Part shown: positions 52,653 to 61,387 of the stretch, piece after piece
How the letters are laid out: each line of letters opens with the position of its first letter
Numbering within the stretch: position 1 is the first letter of the stretch
Source: Bog-532 sp963830385
GTDB taxonomy: Bacteria > Actinomycetota > Actinomycetes > Streptosporangiales > Streptosporangiaceae
Assembly: GCA_963830385.1 (NCBI GenBank)
Contig: CAWHMD010000005.1
Span: 806,001 to 870,000, forward strand
Direction of reading: 5' to 3'
Length of the DNA stretch: 64,000 bases
Position numbers and translations under genes: made by a program
The notes under the pieces: model-generated
The model's database searches: none
Seen by the model: only the letters and a program-made list of their open reading frames with translations
Told to the model about the DNA's origin: nothing

Positions 52653-53831
52653 CTAGTGGGTAAAGGGACGTTCCAGCTTGCTGGCCGGGTCGATCTCGAC
52701 CCCGAACCCGGGCCGGTCAGGCACCTTGAGGCGCCCGTTCTCGGGCACCGGTTCGTTAGCGAGCAAGGGGGAGAACATGGGCACCACCTCGCTGGCCTGG
52801 GGGTGCATCATGAGGAACTCCGCGAACGGGCTGTTGTGCTGGGTGACCACGAAGTGGTACGAATACACGCTCGAGCCGTGCGGGACGACGAGCTTGCCGT
52901 GCGCGTCAGCCAGTGCGGAGATCCGGCGCAGCTCGGTGATCCCGCCGCACCAACCGACGTCGGGCTGGAGGATGTCGCAGCAGTCCATGTCGAGCAGCAG
53001 GCGGAAACCCCAGCGGGTCGCCTCGTGCTCACCAGTGGTTATCAGCATGCCGGCGGGGGCCCGCCGCCGCAGTTCCGCGTAACCCCAGTAGTCGTCGGGA
53101 AGCAGCGCCTCCTCGATCCACCTGAGCCCGTACTGGGCGGCCCGGTGGGCCAGGCGGACGGCGTAGTCCAGGTCGAGCGACATCCAGCAGTCGAACATCA
53201 GCCAGAAGTCGTCGCCCACCCGTTCCCGCATCGTCTGCAGCTTTTCGAGGTTCTGACGCAGGCCTTCCTCACGCTCGGCCGGGCCGTGCTGCAACGGCAT
53301 CTTGCCGCCGATGAACCCCATCTGCTGGGCGAGATCGGGCCGGGCCCCGGTGGCGTAGAAGATCAGCTCGTCGCGGACCGCGCCGCCCAGCAGGTGATAG
53401 ACCGGCTCCTGGCGGAGGCGGCCCAGCAGGTCCCACAAGGCGAGGTCGACGCCGCTGATGGTGTTGAGGACGACGCCCTTCCTGCCGTAGTACAGCGTGG
53501 AAAGGTACATCTGGTCCCACATCTTCTCAATGTCGGTGACCGGCTGGCCTTCCAGGAACCGGGCCAGGTGCTGTTCGATGATCCAGCACCCGAGTTCGCC
53601 GCCTGTGGTCACCGCGAAGCCGACGGTGCCGTCGTCGGCTTCGATCTCCACGACGAGCGAGCCGAGCACGTTGATGCCGAACGACTGACGGCTCTGCCGG
53701 TATTCGGGGTACCTGGCCATCGGCGTGGCCACGTGGTCGTCGATCCAGTGCCCTTCGCCCTGGTCGTGATAGTCGGCGCCCCCGCCGCGCACCACGGAGG
53801 CCCGCACCTGCCGGATCCGCTGCCCCGTCAT
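52653..53831 (-). CDS. rhmD: L-rhamnonate dehydratase (enolase superfamily), 392 aa
   Basis: Dehydrates L-rhamnonate to 2-keto-3-deoxy-L-rhamnonate with Mg2+. The sequence follows E. coli RhmD (YfaW) closely as I know it: DYHDQGEGHWIDDHVATPM, YRQSRQSFGINVLGSLVVEI, YATGARPDLAQQMGFIGGKM, LMFDCWMSLDLDYAVRLAH (metal Asp), GEHEATRWGF (Glu), LQPDVGWCGGITEL and VPHGSSVYSYH (catalytic His). These identify substrate class with high confidence. E. coli has HHG where this has HEA, a small active-site-adjacent change. Start ATG 53831 has AGGAGG and overlaps the ADH stop (ATGA). Second gene of the operon. Confidence 0.95.
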   Translation of the reverse strand: MTGQRIRQVRASVVRGGGADYHDQGEGHWIDDHVATPMARYPEYRQSRQSFGINVLGSLVVEIEADDGTVGFAVTTGGELGCWIIEQHLARFLEGQPVTDIEKMWDQMYLSTLYYGRKGVVLNTISGVDLALWDLLGRLRQEPVYHLLGGAVRDELIFYATGARPDLAQQMGFIGGKMPLQHGPAEREEGLRQNLEKLQTMRERVGDDFWLMFDCWMSLDLDYAVRLAHRAAQYGLRWIEEALLPDDYWGYAELRRRAPAGMLITTGEHEATRWGFRLLLDMDCCDILQPDVGWCGGITELRRISALADAHGKLVVPHGSSVYSYHFVVTQHNSPFAEFLMMHPQASEVVPMFSPLLANEPVPENGRLKVPDRPGFGVEIDPASKLERPFTH

Positions 53832-54883
53832 CGCTGGGCCTCCTTCCGCCCGTCGTCCTGCGGGAACACCAGGATCTTGCTCGCGTCCAGGTCGCCAGAG
53901 GCGAGCCGGGCGAACGCGTCCGGGGCGGCGTCCAGCCCGACCCGGCCCTCGATCAGGTGCTCCAGTCCCTCCGGCCGGGAGGCCACCCACTCGGCCGTAT
54001 CCCGGAACTCCCGCGACGGGTAGGTGAAGGACCCGATGATGCTGCGCTCGAAGGTGCTGATCTCGTACGCGGGCAGGGTGATCTCCCGCTCGCCCATCCC
54101 GACGAGCACCAGGCGGGCGCCGAGAGCGGACGCGGCGAGGCCGTCGGCGAGGGTGCGGCTGATGCCGACCGCGTCGAGCACCACGGTGGCCGGGCTGCCC
54201 AGCGCGGCCTGCACCTGTTCCCGGAGGTCACCGGCGCGCGGATCGATCGTGGCAAAGTGAAGCTTCTCCACCAGCGCCCGGCGCGCATGGTTCGGCTCGG
54301 AAACAACCACGTGCTCCGCGCCGAGGCGGCGGGCGCCGAGCGCAGCCGCCTGCCCGATCGGGCCGCCGCCGATCACCAGGACCAGGTCCTCGGGCCGCAC
54401 GCGGCCGCTGACCGCAGCGTGGTAGCCCACGGCGAGCGGCTCTACCAGCGCCCCGTACTCCTCGGGCACCGAGTCCGGCAGCACCACGACGTTCCGGGCC
54501 GGCACGATCATCAGTTCCGCGAAGGCGGAGTCGATCTCCTGGTTGACGCCGATCACCTGGCGCCGGGCACACAGCTGCTCGGTACCGGCCGCGCACTGGG
54601 CACATTCCCCACAACCGATCACCGGGTTAACGGTGGCGACCCGGCCAGGGCGGACATTGTCACCGGATACATCCGATCCGGTCGCCACGATGCGCCCGAC
54701 CGTTTCGTGGCCCATGATCTGCCCCGGATGACGCCGCTTGTTCTCGCCCGTATAGCCGTGCAGGTCGGAACCGCAGATGCCGGTCGCGGTGATCTGGAGA
54801 AGAACTTCATCCGGTCCCGGCTGCGGGTCGGGTCGGGTCTCGACCCCGATCTCACCCGGACCGTGATAGACGAGTGCGCGCAT
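53828..54883 (-). CDS. Zinc-dependent MDR alcohol dehydrogenase (351 aa), first gene of rhamnose operon
   Basis: Medium-chain dehydrogenase. The catalytic-zinc site has ATGICGSDLHGYTG and GHETVGRIVATG; the structural zinc loop is GCGECAQCAAGTEQLC (four Cys). The Rossmann motif is VLVIGGGPIGQAAALGARRL. Related enzymes are sorbitol/threonine-type dehydrogenases; here it is likely one of the two oxidations of the pathway (L-rhamnose or 2-keto-3-deoxy-L-rhamnonate), the SDR doing the other. Start ATG 54883 with GGAGG five bases upstream. The promoter lies in the 420-bp divergent region with the palindromic operator. Confidence 0.9.
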   Translation of the reverse strand: MRALVYHGPGEIGVETRPDPQPGPDEVLLQITATGICGSDLHGYTGENKRRHPGQIMGHETVGRIVATGSDVSGDNVRPGRVATVNPVIGCGECAQCAAGTEQLCARRQVIGVNQEIDSAFAELMIVPARNVVVLPDSVPEEYGALVEPLAVGYHAAVSGRVRPEDLVLVIGGGPIGQAAALGARRLGAEHVVVSEPNHARRALVEKLHFATIDPRAGDLREQVQAALGSPATVVLDAVGISRTLADGLAASALGARLVLVGMGEREITLPAYEISTFERSIIGSFTYPSREFRDTAEWVASRPEGLEHLIEGRVGLDAAPDAFARLASGDLDASKILVFPQDDGRKEAQR

Positions 54884-55303
54884 GAGTCCTCCACATCGCG
54901 TGAGATACGGCGGGGGCTCCGGAGGCTGAAGCTCGCTCGCTCATTAGTGGCCGCCGTGCTACCCGGTTGAAGAGGGGTAATTCCGCTGTGCAGGTCATCT
55001 GGCCACATGTGGCCAGATGACGCCTGCGCACCTTGCCGATTACTCCGCGCGGCATTTCACTGGCGTGAACGCGCCGATGCCGGGTGCCGGTACGACGGCA
55101 GCGACGGCTCACACCCGTGAGCCGCTGGGCGACCATTCCCTGGCCGATCAGGCTTCGGGGCGGCCTCCGGAGAGGAAGTCTCCTCACAACGCTTGCTACC
55201 GGCCAATCGCGGAAGCTCGCAGGGTAGCCAGTCCCGCCGTCGGCTGCCCCGCAGCTCTCGGCGACGACGCCGCCAACTGGCCACGACGGCATAGGAGGGG
55301 CAG
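54884..55303. promoter_or_regulatory. Divergent control region between rhamnose operon and PDH operon
   Basis: 420 bp with no gene recognised. It must hold the promoters for the ten-gene minus-strand operon and the five-gene plus-strand operon. The perfect palindrome at 54994-55021 lies 111 bp from the minus-strand start and ~283 bp from aceE, so it is closer to the rhamnose-side promoter. Confidence 0.6.
54994..55021. promoter_or_regulatory. Perfect 28-bp palindrome, probable repressor operator
   Basis: The half-site GTCATCTGGCCACA is followed directly by its exact reverse complement, without spacer, so the motif is fully two-fold symmetric. The central CTGGCCACATGTGGCCAG resembles GntR/FadR-type operators more than the LacI CG-centred consensus. 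With no T-tract and its place just upstream of the divergent operon starts, a protein-binding site is likelier than a terminator. Confidence 0.7.
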
Positions 55304-57955
55304 ATGCCCAGCGACCTGGATCCGGCCGAAACCCGGGAATGGCTCGATTCCCTGGACGCGGTGTTGGAGTTCGACGGCCCGGACCGGGCGTACTTCCTGC
55401 TCGATGAGCTGATCGAGGAGGCACGCCGCAACGGGGCGCCGGTGCCGTACTCGGCGAACACTCCGTACCTGAACACGATCCCGCCGGAGAAGGAACGGCG
55501 CAATCCGGGTGACCAGGAGATTGAGCACACGATCCGGTCGATGATCCGGTGGAACGCGGTGGCCATGGTGCTGCGAGCCAACAAGGAGTCCTCCGAGCTG
55601 GGCGGTCACATCGCCAGCTTCCAGTCCGCCGCGACGCTGTACGACGTCGGCTTCAACCAGTTCTGGCACGCGCCGTCCGAAGGCCACGGCGGGGATCTCG
55701 TCTACATGCAGGGCCACTCGGCGCCGGGGATCTACGCGCGGGCGTTCGTGGAGGGCCGGCTGACCGAGGAGCAGCTCGACAATTTCCGGCAGGAGACCGG
55801 CGGGCGCGGGCTGTCGTCGTACCCGCACCCGTGGCTGATGCCGGACTTCTGGCAGTTCCCGACGGTGTCCATGGGGCTCGGGCCGCTGATGTCGATCTAC
55901 CAGGCCCGGTTCCTGAAGTACCTGTCCAACCGGGACCTGGCCCCCACCGGTGACCGGCACGTGTGGGCGTTCCTGGGTGACGGCGAGATGGACGAGCCGG
56001 AGTCGCTGGGCGCGATCTCGCTGGCCGGCCGCGAGCGGCTGGACAACCTCATCTTCGTGATCAACTGCAACCTGCAGCGGCTGGACGGGCCGGTCCGCGG
56101 CAACGGCAAGATCATTCAGGAGCTGGAGGCGATCTTCCGCGGGGCGGGCTGGAACGTGCTCAAGGTGATCTGGGGCAGTAACTGGGACCCGCTGATTGCC
56201 CGCGACACCAGCGGCATCCTGCTCAAGCGGATGGAAGAGGCCGTCGACGGGGAGTACCAGGACTTCAAGTCCAAGAACGGCGCATACGTCCGGCAGCACT
56301 TCTTCGGCCGGTATCCGGAACTGCTGGACATGGTGGCCGACATGTCCGACGACGAGGTGTGGGCGCTGGCCCGCGGCGGCCACGACCCATGCAAGGTGTA
56401 CGCGGCCTACGCGGCGGCCGTCGAGCACACCGGGCAGCCGACGGTCATCCTGGCCAAGACGGTCAAGGGCTACGGCATGGGTGAGGCCGGGGAGGGCCAG
56501 AACATCACCCACCAGCAGAAGAAGATGGCCGAGAACACGCTGCGGGCGTTCCGGGACCGGTTCGGTATCGACGTGGCCGACGACCAGATCGCCGCGCTGC
56601 CCTATCTGCGGCCGGCCGAGGACTCGCGGGAGATGCGTTACCTGCGCGAGCGGCGCGAGGCCCTGGGCGGCTACCTGCCGGCCCGCCGGGCGAAATCACA
56701 GTCGCTCGAGGTGCCCCCGCTGTCAGCGTTCGACAACCAGCTCAAAGGCACCGGGGAGCGGCAGATCTCCACCACGATGGCGTTCGTCCGGGTACTCAAC
56801 TCCCTGCTGCGGGACAAGAAGATCGGCCGCCGGGTGGTGCCGATCGTGGCGGACGAGTCGCGCACGTTCGGCATGGAGGGCATGTTCCGGCAGTTCGGGA
56901 TCTTCTCCCAGAACGGCCAGATGTACCAGCCGGAGGACGCCAATCAGCTGATGTTCTACCGGGAGGACCGGACCGGCCAGATGCTGCAGGAGGGCATCAC
57001 CGAGCCAGGCGCGATATCGTCGTGGATCGCCGCGGCGACGTCCTACAGCACGTCGGACACGCCGATGATCCCGTTCTACATCTACTACTCGATGTTCGGC
57101 TTCCAGCGGGTCGGCGACCTGGCCTGGGCGGCCGGGGACAGCCGGGCCCGTGGCTTCCTGATCGGCGGTACCGCCGGGCGGACCACGCTGAACGGCGAGG
57201 GTCTGCAGCATGAGGACGGGCACAGCCACATCATCTCCGCGACCATTCCCAACTGCGTGTCCTACGACCCGACGTTCGGCTACGAGGTCGCGGTCATCGT
57301 GCGCGAGGGCCTTCACCGGATGTACGCCGAGCAGGAGGACGTCTTCTACTACCTGACCCTGATGAACGAGAACTACCGGCATCCGCCGATGCCGGAAGGC
57401 GCCGCCGATGGCATCCTGCGCGGCTTGTACCTGCTGCAGGAAGGCGGCGGGAAGAAGCCGCGGGTCCAGCTGCTGGGCAGCGGGACGATCCTGCGCGAGG
57501 TGATGGCCGCCGCTGACCTGCTGGAAGCCGACTTCGGAGTGACGGCGGACGTCTGGAGCGTGCCGAGCTTCACCCAGCTGCGCCGGGACGGGCTGGCCAC
57601 CGAACGGTGGAACATGCTGCATCCCACAGAGAAGCCGCGCCTGAGCTACGTCGAGAGCTGCCTGGACGGCCGTCCCGCCGGGCCGGTGGTGGCCGCGACC
57701 GACTACATCAAGTCGTTCGCGGACCAGATTCGGCCATTCGTACCGCGCCGGTACCGGGTGCTGGGCACGGACGGGTTCGGCCGCTCGGACTACCGGCGCA
57801 GACTGCGCGACTTCTTCGAGGTCGACCGGCGCTGGGTCGCGGTTGCCGCGTTGCACAGCCTGGCCGCCGAGGGGACTATCCCGGCCAGCCGGGTCGCGGA
57901 CGCGATCACCCGCTATCAGATCGACCCGGACAAACCGAACCCGCCCGAGGTCTAG
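55304..57955 (+). CDS. aceE: Pyruvate dehydrogenase E1, homodimeric AceE type (883 aa)
   Basis: Thiamine-diphosphate-dependent decarboxylation of pyruvate and acetyl transfer to lipoyl-E2. The TPP/Mg motif is FLGDGEMDEPESLGAISLAG with INCNLQRLDGPVRGNGKII (~225-265). N-terminal signature YFLLDELIEEARRNG, HASF-type GHIASFQSAATLYDVGFN, and late conserved ADESRTFGMEGMFRQFGIFS, HEDGHSHIIS and TDGFGRSD are all present. Length matches the ~890-residue family. ATG 55304 has GGAGGGG directly upstream. First gene of aceE-aceF-lpd-thiolase-reductase; divergent from the rhamnose/lactate operon whose end product is pyruvate. Confidence 0.96.
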   Translation: MPSDLDPAETREWLDSLDAVLEFDGPDRAYFLLDELIEEARRNGAPVPYSANTPYLNTIPPEKERRNPGDQEIEHTIRSMIRWNAVAMVLRANKESSELGGHIASFQSAATLYDVGFNQFWHAPSEGHGGDLVYMQGHSAPGIYARAFVEGRLTEEQLDNFRQETGGRGLSSYPHPWLMPDFWQFPTVSMGLGPLMSIYQARFLKYLSNRDLAPTGDRHVWAFLGDGEMDEPESLGAISLAGRERLDNLIFVINCNLQRLDGPVRGNGKIIQELEAIFRGAGWNVLKVIWGSNWDPLIARDTSGILLKRMEEAVDGEYQDFKSKNGAYVRQHFFGRYPELLDMVADMSDDEVWALARGGHDPCKVYAAYAAAVEHTGQPTVILAKTVKGYGMGEAGEGQNITHQQKKMAENTLRAFRDRFGIDVADDQIAALPYLRPAEDSREMRYLRERREALGGYLPARRAKSQSLEVPPLSAFDNQLKGTGERQISTTMAFVRVLNSLLRDKKIGRRVVPIVADESRTFGMEGMFRQFGIFSQNGQMYQPEDANQLMFYREDRTGQMLQEGITEPGAISSWIAAATSYSTSDTPMIPFYIYYSMFGFQRVGDLAWAAGDSRARGFLIGGTAGRTTLNGEGLQHEDGHSHIISATIPNCVSYDPTFGYEVAVIVREGLHRMYAEQEDVFYYLTLMNENYRHPPMPEGAADGILRGLYLLQEGGGKKPRVQLLGSGTILREVMAAADLLEADFGVTADVWSVPSFTQLRRDGLATERWNMLHPTEKPRLSYVESCLDGRPAGPVVAATDYIKSFADQIRPFVPRRYRVLGTDGFGRSDYRRRLRDFFEVDRRWVAVAALHSLAAEGTIPASRVADAITRYQIDPDKPNPPEV

Positions 57956-57969
57956 CGAAGGGGTGCCAG

Positions 57970-59265
57970 ATGGCGACCGAGGTCACAGTGCCCGATATCG
58001 GAAGCTTCGCCGACGTGCCGATCATCGAGGTCCACGTGAAGACGGGCGACCAGGTCAACCAGGAAGACCCGTTGATCACGCTGGAGTCGGACAAGGCCAC
58101 GATGGACGTGCCGGCCCCGCTGTCCGGCCAGGTGCTCGACATCCCGGTCAAGGTCGGGGACGAGGTCAGCGCGGGCACGCTGATCCTCACCATCGACCCG
58201 GGCAACGGCGCTGTCGCCTCGCCGCCCACCCTGGTCGAGCAGCAGGAACCCGAGGTGCCCATGGCCGCGCCGCCGGCCCGCCAGCCGGGCGCTCCGGTGA
58301 CGGCCGAGCCGGCGGCCGCACCCGTCCATACCGAGCAGCCTGCCGCCCCGTCGCGGGATTTCGCCGGGGTGCACGCCAGCCCGAGCGTCCGCCGGACCGC
58401 GCGTGAGCTGGGCGTCGACCTGGCCGCGGTGACCGGCAGCGGACCGAAGGGCCGGATCACCAAGGACGACCTGCTGGCGTTCCTGCGCGGACCGGACCCT
58501 TCGGCGGTACCGGCAGCGGCGGCCGGCATGGGTATCCCGGAGATCCCGGCCCAGGACTTCAGCCAGTTCGGGCCGGTGCGGGAAGAGCCGCTGTCACGGA
58601 TCAAGAAGCGGTCCGGACCACATCTGCACCGGTCCTGGCTGAATGTCCCGCAGGTGACTCACAACGACGACGCGGACATCACCGTCCTGGACGCCTACCG
58701 CAAGGAACTGGACGCAGCGGCGAAGGCCGAAGGCTACCGGGTCACGCTGCTGGCGTTCCTGATCAAGGCGTCGGTGTCCGGGCTGAAGCGGTTTCCCGAG
58801 TTCAACAGCTCGCTGTCGGCGGACAAGGACAGCCTGATCGTCAAGGGCTACTACCACCTCGGGGTAGCCGTGGACACCCCCGGTGGGCTGGTCGTCCCGG
58901 TGATCCGCGACGTGGACCGCAAGGGGATCACCGAGCTGAGCAAGGAACTCGGCGCCACCTCGGCGCGGGCGCGGGACGGCAAGCTGGCGCCTGCGGACCT
59001 GCAGGGCGGCACGTTCACGATCTCCAGCCTGGGCGGCATCGGCGGTACCGCGTTCACCCCGATCGTCAACGCGCCCGAGGTGGCCATCCTGGGCGTGGTC
59101 CGCTCACGGATGGCGCCGGTGTGGGACGGCGAGCAGTTCGCCCCGCGGCTGATGCTGCCGCTTTCGCTGTCGTACGACCATCGCGTCATCGACGGGGCTC
59201 TCGCGGCCCGGTTCGTGCGGCATCTGTGCCACGTGCTCGAAGACCCGCGCCGCCTTCTGCTTTAG
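57970..59265 (+). CDS. aceF: Dihydrolipoamide acetyltransferase E2 (431 aa), one lipoyl domain
   Basis: Lipoyl domain at 1-78 with the modified Lys in LESDKATMDVP (about 42), a Pro/Ala/Gln linker, the peripheral-subunit-binding domain SPSVRRTARELGVDLAAVTG then GPKGRITKDDLLAFL, and the catalytic domain ending LSYDHRVIDGALAARFVRHL (His and Asp of the CoA acetyltransferase site). It is shorter than E. coli AceF (three lipoyl domains). Start ATG 57970 follows AAGGGG, 14 bp after the aceE stop; an in-frame ORF from 57607 is antisense-like junk. Together with the lipoylated E3 downstream the complex carries three lipoyl domains in total. Confidence 0.94.
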   Translation: MATEVTVPDIGSFADVPIIEVHVKTGDQVNQEDPLITLESDKATMDVPAPLSGQVLDIPVKVGDEVSAGTLILTIDPGNGAVASPPTLVEQQEPEVPMAAPPARQPGAPVTAEPAAAPVHTEQPAAPSRDFAGVHASPSVRRTARELGVDLAAVTGSGPKGRITKDDLLAFLRGPDPSAVPAAAAGMGIPEIPAQDFSQFGPVREEPLSRIKKRSGPHLHRSWLNVPQVTHNDDADITVLDAYRKELDAAAKAEGYRVTLLAFLIKASVSGLKRFPEFNSSLSADKDSLIVKGYYHLGVAVDTPGGLVVPVIRDVDRKGITELSKELGATSARARDGKLAPADLQGGTFTISSLGGIGGTAFTPIVNAPEVAILGVVRSRMAPVWDGEQFAPRLMLPLSLSYDHRVIDGALAARFVRHLCHVLEDPRRLLL

Positions 59266-59272
59266 GAGCACC

Positions 59273-61362
59273 ATGGCTGACATCGAGGTCCGCATCCCCG
59301 ACATCGGTGACTTCTCCAATGTGCCGGTCATCGAGATCCATGTGGCCCCCGGCGACACGGTGGCGGCCGAAGACCCGCTGGTGACGCTGGAATCGGACAA
59401 GGCCACGATGGACGTGCCGTCACCAGCCGCCGGGACCGTCGGGTCGGTGCTGGTTAGCGTGAACGACGAGGTCTCCGAAGGCACGCCGATCCTGGTCCTG
59501 CAGACGGAGGGCGCGGCGAGCGGGGCGCCCGGGCCGGGCCGGGAGACGGTGCACGAGGACGCCCGCCCGACCTCCGGCGAGCCGGCCGGCTACGGCTCGC
59601 CGGCCGGCGTTTACGAACGGATCGAGGTCACTGTCCCCGACATCGGCGACTTCTCCGACGTGCCGGTCATCGAGGTACACGTCGCCGCGGGCGACACGGT
59701 GGCGGCCGAGGACCCACTCATCACGCTGGAGTCGGACAAGGCCACCATGGACATCCCGGCGCCCGCGGCCGGGACGATCACCGCGGTCCGCGTCACTGTC
59801 GGCGACACCGTGTCGGCGGCCCACCCCATCGCAGAGCTCAGCACCGGGGAACAGCTCGGCGGGCCGTCCGCGCCGCAGGGGGCAGCGCAGACGGCAGGCA
59901 GCGAGACGGTGACGCCGGCGCCGGCTGCGGGTCAGGCCGCCGTTCGCGAGGACGTGCACGCCGGCGTCCTGGTGCTCGGCGGCGGGCCCGGCGGTTACAC
60001 GGCCGCGTTCCGCGCCGCCGACCTGGGCCAGCAGGTCGTGCTGGTCGACCAGCGGCCCACCCTGGGCGGCGTGTGCCTCAATGTGGGCTGCATCCCATCC
60101 AAGGCACTGCTACATGCGGCCCGGGTGATCGCGGAGACCAGGGAGATGGCCGGGCACGGCCTGCGGTTCGGCGATCCGGATATCGACCTGGACACGCTGC
60201 GCGGCTGGAAGGACGGGGTGGTGTCCCGGCTGACCGGCGGTCTCGGCGGCCTAGCCCGGCAGCGCAAAGTCCAGGTGGTGCGGGGCACTGGGAAGTTTGT
60301 CTCCCCGCACCAGGTCGCGGTGACCGGCGAGGACGGCACGGTGACCGGGGTCGGCTTCGACCAGGCCATCATCGCGGCCGGATCGGAACCGGTGCGGCTA
60401 CCGTTCCTGCCCGCCGATGATCCCCGGGTGCTGGACTCCACCAGCGCGCTCGACCTGGCCATCGTGCCCCGGCGGCTACTGGTCATCGGGGGCGGGATCA
60501 TCGGGCTGGAGATGGCCACCGTCTACTCCGAGCTCGGCGCGCAGATCACCGTGGTCGAACTGATGGACCAGCTGATCCCGGGCGCGGACCGGGACATCGT
60601 GACCCCGCTGGCCAAGCGGATTGGCGCCCGCTACGAGAACGTCTATTTGAAGACCAGGGTGACCGGGGCCGAAGCCGGCCCGGACGGCATACGGGTCAGT
60701 TTCGAAGGGCCCAAAACGCCCGGCAGCGACGTATTCGACCAGGTTCTGGCGGCGGTAGGCCGGGTCCCGAACGGCAGGCTGATCGGTGCCGAGCAGGCCG
60801 GCGTGGCCGTCGACGAGCGCGGCTACGTCCCAGTCGACAAGCAGCAGCGCACGAACGTGCCGCACATCTTCGCCATCGGCGACGTCGTGGGGCAGCCGAT
60901 GCTGGCCCACAAGGCGACCCACGAGGGCCGCGTGGCCGCGCAGGTGGCGGCCGGGCAGCCCAGCTACTTCGACGCCAAGGTCATCCCGTCGGTCGCTTAC
61001 ACCGATCCCGAAGTGGCCTGGGCCGGGGTGACCGAAGCCGAGGCCAAGGCGGCGGGCGTGGCGTACGGGAAGGGAGTTTTCCCGTGGGCGGCCAGCGGCC
61101 GGGCCCTGTCGCTGGGCCGGGACGAGGGCCTCACCAAGCTCCTGTTCGACAAGACGAGCGAGCGGCTGATCGGGCCGGCCTGACCGGCCCGAACGCGGGC
61201 GAACTCGTGGCGGAGATCGCCCACGCGATCGAGATGGGCGCCGACGCCACCGACGTCGCGCTCACCATCCACCCGCACCCCACGCTGTCCGAGACGGTCG
61301 GGCTGTCCGCCGAGGCCTTCGAGGGCACGATCACCGACCTCTACCTGCCGAAGAAAAAGTAG
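59273..61362 (+). CDS. lpd: Dihydrolipoyl dehydrogenase E3 with two N-terminal lipoyl domains; frameshift near 3' end
   Basis: Two lipoyl domains (modified Lys in LESDKATMDVP ~43 and LESDKATMDIP ~155) precede a flavoprotein: FAD motif VLGGGPGGYTAAFRAADLG (~236), redox disulfide GGVCLNVGCIPSKALLH (~265), NAD motif VIGGGIIGLEMATVYSELG (~405), and FAIGDVVGQPMLAHKA. A one-base deletion near 61178 (expected GGGGCC, seen GGGCC) stops the frame at 61183 in place of continuing through LTGPNAGELVAEIAHAIEMG and the catalytic HPHPTLSE to the stop at 61360-61362. Without that end the dimer interface and active-site His-Glu are lost. The stop-gap could be a sequencing error. Two lipoyl domains is unusual for E3. 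Confidence 0.9.
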
Positions 61363-61387
61363 CGCTCAACCCGCCAGAGGAGATCTC

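Noticed and set aside
52656..54023. 455-codon plus-strand frame over rhamnonate dehydratase
   Set aside because: Shadow of rhmD, which matches its family along its full length.
54994..55021. Palindrome as a rho-independent terminator
   Set aside because: No T-tract on either strand, and it lies upstream of two divergent starts, not after a gene.
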